Of a stretch of 5,128 bases of DNA, positions 1 through 5,079 are shown piece after piece. Position numbers and translations under genes: made by a program. Below the pieces are notes generated by a model. It was not told where the DNA came from, did not search any database, and saw nothing but the letters and a program-made list of their open reading frames with translations. The DNA comes from Candidatus Poseidoniia archaeon (lineage in GTDB: Archaea > Thermoplasmatota > Poseidoniia > MGIII > CG-Epi1). Position 1 is the first letter of the stretch, and each line of letters begins with the position of its first letter. The DNA is taken from positions 1 to 5,128 of the forward strand of contig JAKURS010000070.1 of assembly GCA_022449705.1 (NCBI GenBank), given 5' to 3'.

Positions 1-1
1 A

Positions 2-7
2 GGGGTG
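2..7 (+). promoter_or_regulatory. Possible Shine-Dalgarno supporting the TTG start
   Basis: GGGGTG could pair with the 16S tail sequence CACCUC using one G-U wobble. It lies 11 bases before the TTG at 19, which is slightly long. It supports the chosen start but is weak on its own, because the window begins here and the surrounding DNA is G-rich. No promoter can be seen in the 18 bases available. Confidence 0.35.
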
Positions 8-18
8 CTCGAGCCCCG

Positions 19-78
19 TTGAGGTTCCTGCTTGTCGCGGCCGGGCTGCTGCTGCTGCTCTCCAGCGCGGCTGCCGCC
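19..78 (+). other. Signal peptide (residues 1-20)
   Basis: Residues 1-20 have one early basic residue (R2), a hydrophobic core with five consecutive Leu (10-14, four CTG codons then CTC) and a small-residue stretch SSAAAA before G21. This is a Sec-type signal peptide, with likely cleavage after one of A18-A20. There is no lipobox Cys, so it is not a lipoprotein. The signal sets the topology: everything up to the TM at about 1295 should be extracellular. Confidence 0.88.
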
Positions 79-3000
79 GGGCCGCAGGCGCACATCGACG
101 CGGTCGCGCCCGACCCCGCCTGGGACACGCTGCCGGTTCGGCTCGAAGGCCGGGGTAGTAACGGCCCCATCGTTGCCTGGGAGTGGAAATCTGACCTAGA
201 AGGCTTGCTCGGCAATACCTCGAACGTCACGGCGTGGCTCTCCGCAGGCGAACACAACCTGACGCTGCGCGTGCAGGACCAGAACGGCAACTGGAGCGCG
301 TCAGCGTGGCAGTTGCTCTCCGTACGCCACAACGTCGTGCCGTGGAACATCTCGCTCGCTGCCGCTGGCGTCGAAGTCTACCGCGGCAACAGCCTTGAAC
401 TCACCGCTTCCGCCGATGACGACTGGGCGGCCGCGGCCGCGCTGCAGCCCCAGTTTGGCTACCTGCTGCCGCAGGCGCATCTCGAGCGCTGGAGCGCCTC
501 CAGCGGCGGGGCGGTGACCGTGGCCACGCTGGGCGGCGACCATGTTGCCGCTGCCAGCCTCGACGGCAAGGTGCGGCTCTACGACACCGTGCTGCCGGAG
601 CCGCTGTGGGAAGTCAGTTTCGACGGCGGCGTGCGCGCGCTGGCGATGGCGTCCGACGCGACGTGGCTGGTAGCCGGGGGCCACGACCAGCGGGTGACGC
701 TACTCGATGGCGCTGGCGTGGAGGCATGGAGCTGGTCCACCGGCCAGCGGGTCGACGTGGTGGCGATGTCGGCCGACGGCGGCTGGCTCGCGGCGGGCGG
801 GGTCGACTCGCGGGTGCACCTCTTCAACCGCTCCAGCGGCGAGCCGGAGTGGAGCTTCGCGGCGGGTGACTGGGTCCTGTCGCTAGCGATGTCGGCCGAC
901 GGCCGCTACCTCGCCGCCGGCAGCGCCGATGGCCGGCTCTATTTCTTCGACCGTGACTCCGCCACGCCACTCTGGCAGGCCGACATCGGGTCGGTGCGTG
1001 CGGTCGCCCTCTCCGCCAACGGCAGCTGGCTCGCGGCAGGTGGTGGCAGCAGTGTCCACCTGTTCCAGCACAACTCCTCGACGCCCGCCTGGAGCCACGC
1101 CACTGGCGGCTTCGCGGTGCGCGCGGTCGCCCTCTCCGCCGATGGTGGCCGGATCGTAGCGGGGGCGGAGGACGGAGCCATCCGTTTCTTTCACCGCAAT
1201 TCCAGCGCACCACTCTGGACCGCGACCATCGGCAACGTGGTTCCGGCGCTGGCGCTCTCGTCAGACGGCGGCTGGCTCGCAGCGGGGAGCGATGACGACC
1301 ATATTCATTTCTTCAGCACCAGCGACGGGCGCGAGGCGTGGTCGCAGCTGGCGGGCGGCGCGCTGCGCAGCGTCGCGATTGCCCCGGACGGGGAATGGGT
1401 TACCGGCGGCGGCGACGGCGCGCAGCTGCTGCTGCTGCGGCGGGACGGTGAGGCACCGCTCTGGGAGCGCGCGGCGGGCGACAAGGTGCTGGCTGTCGCG
1501 CTGGGAGGTAACACCGTTGCGAGCGGCAGCGCCGACGGCCGCTTGTGGCTGCACGACGCCGACGGCAACCTGCTCTGGAGCCACGACGCCGGCGACTGGG
1601 TCGTCGCGGTGGGGGTCTCCGCCGATGGCGGGCAGATTGTCGCCGGGGTCGAGGACGGCCGCGTACTCGGCTTCACCCGCGATTCCGGCACGCCTGCCTG
1701 GAGCTACGCTGCCGGCGACCAGCTCATCGCGCTGGCGCTCTCTGCCGACGGCTACCGCACCGCGGTCGGCACCGAGGACGGCAGCGTGCGACTGCTCGAG
1801 AACGGCAGCCTGCGCTGGAGCTACAGCGCGGAGGGGGAGATTGCGGCGCTGGCGCTCTCCGCCGACGGCAAGTGGCTGGCGGTGGGGAGCTGGGACGAGT
1901 CAGTCTACCTGTTCCGTTCTGATTCGGCAACACCGCTCTGGAGCTTTGCCACCGACGGGGTGGTCACCAGCGTTGCCATTGCCCCGAGTGGCGACTGGGT
2001 CGCCAGCGGCGGCCACGGCGGGGTGCTACGGCTGTTCACGCGCAACGCCTCCACACCTGCCTGGAGCTACGATTTCGGAAGCGTCATCCCGGCAGTCGCG
2101 CTTTCCGGAACAGAGGTTGCGGCGGGCGACGGGGGCGGGACGGTGCGGCTGTTCACTGTCGACTCGGCAACGCCGCTCTGGAGCTACGCGGCAGGTGACG
2201 CCATCCGTGCGCTGGCGCTCGCTGGAGAGGGAGTGGCGATCGCCACCGGGGGCGACGAAGTGCTGCTGCTCTCCAGGAGCGGGGTGGTGTGGCGCCACCT
2301 GCTCGATGACCGTATTGAGGCGCTGGCGCTAGCGGGCGACTACGTCGTGGCCGGCACCCGCGGCGACCGCACCTGGTTTCTGCAGGCCCGGCCGGCATCG
2401 CTGCTGGGCGAACCGCAATTCAATACCAGCTGGAATGTGACGCTGGCGCCGTCGCTCAGCGCGCAGCCGGGCGATTACCGGCTGCGCGTCCGTTTCGCCG
2501 ACCCGCACGGCACTCTCTCGGCGTGGTACTACCTGCCGGGGCCAGTTGCCGTGCGGAACAACCCGCCGCAGGCGACCATCGACTCCATCGCACCCAGCCC
2601 CGCCGATGAGGGGCTGCCCGTTTTCTTCGGCGGCAGCGGCAGCGACGTCGAAGGCCCCATCACGGTATGGGCGTGGGAATCATCGCTCGACGGCGCTTTC
2701 GGTGACGAGGCACAATTCAGCTGGGCCGGGCTCTCGCAGGGACTCCACACCGTCACGCTGCGCGTCAGCGACTCCGACGGCGAGTGGTCGCTGCCGGCGA
2801 CAGCGCAACTACTGGTGAATCACCGCCCGGTGGCAACCATCCTCGCCCCTCCGGGTGGGGTGGTGCAGCTGGGTGCGGCGGTCGAATTCAGCGGTAGCGG
2901 CTGGGACGATGATGGCACCATCGTAGCGTGGGAGTGGGCGTCGTCGCTCGACGGCGTCTTCGGCACCGCCGCGCAGTTCAGCCACGCCGGGCTCGCAGCG

Positions 3001-5076
3001 GGCGTCCACACCCTCACACTGCGGGTGCAGGACGACTCGGGGGTCTGGTCGCTGCCGGCCAACGTGAGCTTGCGGGTCAACGCGCCGCCACTGGTCGCCA
3101 TCGCCTACATCCTGCCCGACCCGGCGACCGCCGGCGAGCCGGTGGGGATGGCAGCGATTGGCAGTGACCTGGATGGAGCCATAGCAAGCTACGAGTGGAT
3201 CTCCGACCGCGACGGTCTGCTCGCGACCGCCGCCAGCTTCTCGACCGTAAACCTGAGCGCCGGCTGGCACGCGCTGACGGTGCGGGCGGTCGATGGAGAT
3301 GAGGGCTGGTCGGCTCCCGCCAGCGCGACGCTATTCGTCAACCAGCCGCCGCAGGTAATGGTGATGGACCTCACGCCCGTACTGGCCGACGAGGGCGCGG
3401 CGGTCAGCTTTGTTGGGCAAGGGAGTGACGGAGATGGCAACGTCACTGGCTACCAGTGGAGGTCCGACCTCGACGGCCTGCTGGGCACCCTGCCACAGTT
3501 TGAGGCGACGCGGCTTTCGGTGGGCGTCCACGCCATCAGCCTGCGGGTGCAGGACGACCTGGGGGCATGGTCACCGGCGGCCGAACTGTCGCTGCGCGTC
3601 AACGCGCTGCCGGTCGCGACGCTGCCGGGCAACATCCCCGAACTGGTGGGCCACAATGAGACGTTAGTAATCGCCGGTAACGGCAGCGACGCCGATGGGG
3701 AGGTGGTGCTCTACGAGTGGGTCTCCTCGCTGGACGGGATCATCTCGCGCAACGCGACGCTGCACGCCAACGAGCTGACGGAGGGGGTGCACACTCTCAC
3801 GCTGCGCGTGCGCGACGACTCCGGCGGCTGGTCACAGCCGGTCTCGGTGATTGTGAAGGTCATCCCCGCCGCCGCGCCACCGCCGGAGGAAGTGCTGCCG
3901 CTCTGGGCGCTGTTGCTGGGGGGGCTGCTGGTGGCGACAACGCTGGCGACTGCCTGGACGCTCTACGCCGGGCAGCGCGAGGAGCAGCCACTCTGCCGGC
4001 TTGAGGAGGCACTGCTCATTTACCATGACGGGCGGCTGCTGGCGCACGCCGGCGAGTCGCGCGGCGATCGCGAGCTGGTCGGCAGCCTGCTGACGGCGCT
4101 GATGGACTTCGCACGTGACTCGTTCAATGACGCTGGCTACCTGGGTGCAATGGAGTTCGGCGACTCACGGGTGCTCATCGAGAACGGGCGCCACTGCTTC
4201 CTCGCGACGCGGGTCTACGGCGAAGCGACGCAGGAGACGCGCAATTCGATTGGTGAGACGCTCGAGGCCGTCGAGGCACGTCTCGCCCCGGTGCTGGCAC
4301 GCTGGGACGGTGACGCGGAGATGGTCGCGCCGGCGCGGGAGCTGCTGGAACAGCTGCTGGCGCTGACCGCCGCCACCAGCCGTGCCGAGGTCGATTCCCA
4401 AGCTCGGCAGCAGCGACTGCGGGTCGTCTCCGACTGGTCAGTGCAGCGGGGACAGCTGCGCTTCCGCGTCCGCGTTGAGAACCACACCTCGGACGCGGCA
4501 CCGGAACTGGAGCTGCGGCCGACGGTGGGCGCGCTGCTGCGGATGGACCATATAGAGCCAGATTTGCCGCGGCACGACGGGGCACTGGCGCTCGGCACGC
4601 TGCAGCCGGGCGAGGTTGCCGACGTGGCGCTGTTCTACGACCCGGCTGGCAATGGTGAGGCGGAGCTGTCGGCGGAGCTGGCGAGCAGCGCGGGCGCTCT
4701 GCGCCGGACCCGGCTGCGCACCCGTCGTCACGTCGTCCCGCTGCCGGCTCCTGAGCTGGTCAAGGCGCCCAATCTGCCGGCCGCTGATGGGCAGCAGAAG
4801 CTCGGTACGCTGCCGGCGCGGCGCAAGCTGCGGGTTATGCCAGCGGGCGAGGCGGTCGATACGCTGGCCACCACCCGCACCCGGCTCGAACGAAACGAGC
4901 TGCAGCTGCTTGATGCTTCGGCGCGAGATGTGCTCTACTACGGCGCGCTGCGCGACGGCGAGGGGGTGCTGCGGCTGCGCGTAAGCGGGCCGCGGCTCGA
5001 GATGGAGGTTGCCGCCAGCGACTGGGAAACCTGGCTCGCGCTGGCAGGGCTGGCGATGGGGGCAGTGAAGGGGTAA
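19..5076 (+). CDS. Giant type I membrane surface protein: PKD / 16-blade propeller / PKD array / TM / cytoplasmic longin-like domain
   Basis: I do not recognise a named gene. The 1685-aa product has a signal peptide (1-20), a PKD-like domain (22-103), an Ig-like domain split into 105-153 and 795-846, a WD40/PQQ-like propeller between the halves (about 154-792), five PKD-like domains (849-1282), one TM helix (about 1295-1316) and a cytoplasmic tail with three further regions. The order implies secretion, membrane anchoring near the C terminus and exposure of about 1270 residues outside the cell. The ectodomain has no Cys; the only two are cytoplasmic (C1326, C1393). The TTG start was chosen because a typical n-region (Met-Arg) and Leu-rich h-region follow at once, and a GGGGTG motif lies upstream. 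The frame is open to base 1, so a start left of the window cannot be excluded. The coding frame runs unbroken to TAA. A receptor, adhesin or sensor role is inferred; no catalytic motif is visible. Architecture is secure, function is not. Confidence 0.95.
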   Translation: MRFLLVAAGLLLLLSSAAAAGPQAHIDAVAPDPAWDTLPVRLEGRGSNGPIVAWEWKSDLEGLLGNTSNVTAWLSAGEHNLTLRVQDQNGNWSASAWQLLSVRHNVVPWNISLAAAGVEVYRGNSLELTASADDDWAAAAALQPQFGYLLPQAHLERWSASSGGAVTVATLGGDHVAAASLDGKVRLYDTVLPEPLWEVSFDGGVRALAMASDATWLVAGGHDQRVTLLDGAGVEAWSWSTGQRVDVVAMSADGGWLAAGGVDSRVHLFNRSSGEPEWSFAAGDWVLSLAMSADGRYLAAGSADGRLYFFDRDSATPLWQADIGSVRAVALSANGSWLAAGGGSSVHLFQHNSSTPAWSHATGGFAVRAVALSADGGRIVAGAEDGAIRFFHRNSSAPLWTATIGNVVPALALSSDGGWLAAGSDDDHIHFFSTSDGREAWSQLAGGALRSVAIAPDGEWVTGGGDGAQLLLLRRDGEAPLWERAAGDKVLAVALGGNTVASGSADGRLWLHDADGNLLWSHDAGDWVVAVGVSADGGQIVAGVEDGRVLGFTRDSGTPAWSYAAGDQLIALALSADGYRTAVGTEDGSVRLLENGSLRWSYSAEGEIAALALSADGKWLAVGSWDESVYLFRSDSATPLWSFATDGVVTSVAIAPSGDWVASGGHGGVLRLFTRNASTPAWSYDFGSVIPAVALSGTEVAAGDGGGTVRLFTVDSATPLWSYAAGDAIRALALAGEGVAIATGGDEVLLLSRSGVVWRHLLDDRIEALALAGDYVVAGTRGDRTWFLQARPASLLGEPQFNTSWNVTLAPSLSAQPGDYRLRVRFADPHGTLSAWYYLPGPVAVRNNPPQATIDSIAPSPADEGLPVFFGGSGSDVEGPITVWAWESSLDGAFGDEAQFSWAGLSQGLHTVTLRVSDSDGEWSLPATAQLLVNHRPVATILAPPGGVVQLGAAVEFSGSGWDDDGTIVAWEWASSLDGVFGTAAQFSHAGLAAGVHTLTLRVQDDSGVWSLPANVSLRVNAPPLVAIAYILPDPATAGEPVGMAAIGSDLDGAIASYEWISDRDGLLATAASFSTVNLSAGWHALTVRAVDGDEGWSAPASATLFVNQPPQVMVMDLTPVLADEGAAVSFVGQGSDGDGNVTGYQWRSDLDGLLGTLPQFEATRLSVGVHAISLRVQDDLGAWSPAAELSLRVNALPVATLPGNIPELVGHNETLVIAGNGSDADGEVVLYEWVSSLDGIISRNATLHANELTEGVHTLTLRVRDDSGGWSQPVSVIVKVIPAAAPPPEEVLPLWALLLGGLLVATTLATAWTLYAGQREEQPLCRLEEALLIYHDGRLLAHAGESRGDRELVGSLLTALMDFARDSFNDAGYLGAMEFGDSRVLIENGRHCFLATRVYGEATQETRNSIGETLEAVEARLAPVLARWDGDAEMVAPARELLEQLLALTAATSRAEVDSQARQQRLRVVSDWSVQRGQLRFRVRVENHTSDAAPELELRPTVGALLRMDHIEPDLPRHDGALALGTLQPGEVADVALFYDPAGNGEAELSAELASSAGALRRTRLRTRRHVVPLPAPELVKAPNLPAADGQQKLGTLPARRKLRVMPAGEAVDTLATTRTRLERNELQLLDASARDVLYYGALRDGEGVLRLRVSGPRLEMEVAASDWETWLALAGLAMGAVKG
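82..327 (+). other. N-terminal PKD-like domain (residues 22-103)
   Basis: This domain shares the skeleton of the five C-terminal PKD-like domains: AxIDxVAPDPA at its start, then VAWEWKSDLEGLLG, an SAGEHNLTLRVQD strand pair, and a closing strand before the HN linker. It matches the PKD variant where the usual WDFGDG is replaced by WxWxSxLDGxxG. Unlike the others it lacks the preceding SDxDG motif (it has RGSNGPI instead), so any Ca-binding loop may be lost. It sits alone in front of the propeller and probably caps the distal end of the molecule. Confidence 0.75.
331..477 (+). other. First half of a split Ig-like domain (residues 105-153)
   Basis: After the first PKD-like domain comes a segment of about 50 residues with beta character: WNISLAAAG, VEVYRGNSLELTASADD, and an FGYLLPQA strand. 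It is too short for a full sandwich and ends where the propeller starts. Its pattern (VYRGxSLELTASADD) matches the early strands of Ig/FNIII-like domains, whose later strands would read GxYxLRVRFxDxxGxxSxWY. Exactly such a segment appears after the propeller (795-846). The pairing of the two halves is inferred from pattern and size. Confidence 0.55.
478..2394 (+). repeat. 16-repeat WD40/PQQ-like beta-propeller region (residues about 154-792)
   Basis: About 638 residues consist of a repeat close to [G/D]xVxxLALSADGxWLAAGSxDGxVxLFxxxSxTPLWSYAxG. The conserved Trp occurs 16 times, at 158, 197, 237, 278, 319, 358, 400, 441, 482, 520, 561, 600, 641, 682, 721 and 758, spaced 37-42 residues. Repeats start near 163, 203, 243, 284, 324, 364, 405, 447, 488, 526, 567, 606, 647, 688, 727 and 764. 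Repeats 1, 9 and 14-16 are short in the SADG turn. The last repeat stops before its Trp strand, while an orphan Trp strand (LERWSAS, 155-161) precedes repeat 1, as expected for velcro closure. This family of folds generally binds proteins or other ligands. No quinone-binding or catalytic set is evident, so enzyme activity is not claimed. One 16-blade assembly, two 8-blade propellers or another split are all possible. Confidence 0.88.
2401..2556 (+). other. Second half of the split Ig-like domain (residues 795-846)
   Basis: Directly after the propeller the repeat pattern stops and a segment of about 52 residues follows: an FNTSWNVTLAPS strand, PGDYRLRVRFADPHG and a LSAWYYLPGPVAVRNN closing strand. 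The GDYxLRVRFxDPxG..SxWY pattern is typical of the last strands of an Ig/FNIII-like domain. It has no early strands of its own, so it most likely completes the half domain at 105-153. It leads straight into the PKD array through the NNPPQA boundary. Confidence 0.55.
2563..3864 (+). repeat. Five tandem PKD-like domains (residues 849-1282), 87-aa period
   Basis: Five domains begin near residues 849, 935, 1022, 1109 and 1196, giving spacings of 86, 87, 87 and 87 aa (258-261 nt). Each runs from a PPxA/RPVA/LPVA-type start through a SDxDGxI turn, a W/YxWxSxLDGxxG motif, an L(S/A/T)xGxHxxxLRVxDxxGxWS segment and a closing LxVN strand. The acidic turns DVEG, DDDG, DLDG, DGDG and DADG suggest a Ca-binding loop, which is inferred. 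The motif is the PKD variant in which WDFGDG is replaced by WxSxLDG. PKD arrays commonly form rigid stalks or adhesive modules on archaeal and bacterial surface proteins. Here they separate the propeller head from the membrane. The fifth domain runs into a Pro-rich linker (1283-1294). Confidence 0.85.
3901..3966 (+). other. Transmembrane helix (residues about 1295-1316)
   Basis: A single stretch of about 22 uncharged hydrophobic residues follows the PAAAPPPEE linker, starting LWALLLGG and ending TAWTLY. It is followed by GQREE, so the charged flank is on the C-terminal side. With the N-terminal signal peptide this gives a type I topology with residues from about 1318 in the cytoplasm. The helix sits well inside the protein, unlike a C-terminal sorting anchor such as PGF-CTERM, leaving about 365 residues for an intracellular role. 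Confidence 0.9.
3991..4314 (+). other. Cytoplasmic longin/roadblock-like domain (residues about 1325-1432)
   Basis: Just inside the membrane is an alpha/beta domain with the pattern EEALLIYHDGRLLAHAG, a helix (ELVGSLLTALMDFARDSF, 1352-1369), strands GAMEFGDSRVLIENGRHCFLATRVYG (1376-1401), and a long helix ending LARWDGD (1426-1432). The order strand-strand-helix-three strands-helix, with a LIxxDGRLLA hairpin, resembles roadblock/longin-type domains. From memory it also resembles a domain seen in Thermoplasmata membrane proteins (IxxDGRLIAH, then DFVRDSF, then EFGxxxIxIERG). Family assignment is inference from pattern. Such domains usually mediate dimerisation or bind regulatory partners such as small GTPases. 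Both Cys of the protein (C1326, C1393) lie here. Confidence 0.6.
4417..4740 (+). other. Cytoplasmic beta-sandwich-like domain (residues about 1467-1574)
   Basis: After a helical, charged linker (about 1436-1463, LLEQLLALTAATSRAE) comes a beta-rich segment: LRVVSDWSVQRGQLRFRVRVENHTS, then ELELRPTVGALLRM, then ALGTLQPGEVADVALFYDPAG, then strands up to RRHVVPLP. The order VxVENxT..LELxP..LGTLxPGExxxVxLFYDP is typical of a small Ig-like module of the adaptin-appendage/COP type, and is probably a protein-binding platform. The assignment rests on strand pattern only. Because this is on the cytoplasmic side, its NHT sequon (1488) should not be glycosylated. Confidence 0.5.
4786..5073 (+). other. Unassigned C-terminal cytoplasmic region (residues about 1590-1685)
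   Basis: The last 96 residues are not recognised. They start with a basic stretch (LPARRKLRVMPAGEAVD), continue through a probable helix (LATTRTRLERNELQLL) and strands (DVLYYGALRDGEGVLRLRVSG, then RLEMEVAAS), and end in a Trp-containing helix (DWETWLALAGLAMGAV) and a terminal KG. This is compatible with a small alpha/beta fold. The final helix is hydrophobic on one face but too short and interrupted to be called a second TM with confidence. Confidence 0.45.
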
Positions 5077-5079
5077 AAA
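5075..5079 (-). terminator. Oligo-T terminator of the tRNA-Ser gene
   Basis: Read on the - strand, the tRNA CCA end is followed immediately by five T residues. In archaea, and for Pol III-like systems, a T tract on the non-template strand is enough to stop transcription. Two of these five bases are also the last two bases of the TAA stop codon of the large + strand gene. There is no hairpin other than the tRNA itself. Confidence 0.6.

Noticed and set aside
46..60. A CTG trinucleotide run as a microsatellite
   Set aside because: Four CTG codons plus CTC in the signal-peptide core are ordinary Leu coding in GC-rich DNA and too short to be a notable repeat.
1292..2332. A 346-codon open frame on the + strand in another frame within the propeller region
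   Set aside because: It lies entirely inside the large gene, and its product is rich in Arg, Ala, Pro and Ser as expected from a shifted frame of GC-rich repeat DNA. It shows no fold or independent start signal. The repeat period explains why it stays open.
478..2394. A quinoprotein dehydrogenase or BamB-like annotation for the propeller
   Set aside because: The repeats resemble PQQ-type/WD40 blades, but I see no cofactor-binding Cys pair (the ectodomain has no Cys) and no catalytic set. BamB is a small bacterial lipoprotein, which this is not.
2809..3270. A 153-codon open frame on the - strand across the PKD array
   Set aside because: It is a shadow of the PKD-coding repeats. Its composition is that of an antisense GC-rich frame, with no recognisable domain and no ribosome site. 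The other - strand open frames in the window look the same.
478..3864. The tandem repeats as a CRISPR array or other noncoding repeat array
   Set aside because: The repeats of about 120 nt and 261 nt are in frame, diverged at DNA level and conserved at protein level. They are protein domain repeats, not direct repeats with spacers.
5025..5073. A second transmembrane helix at the extreme C terminus
   Set aside because: The WLALAGLAMGAV stretch is hydrophobic but only about 12 residues before KG and is preceded by charged DWET. It fits an amphipathic helix of a soluble domain better.
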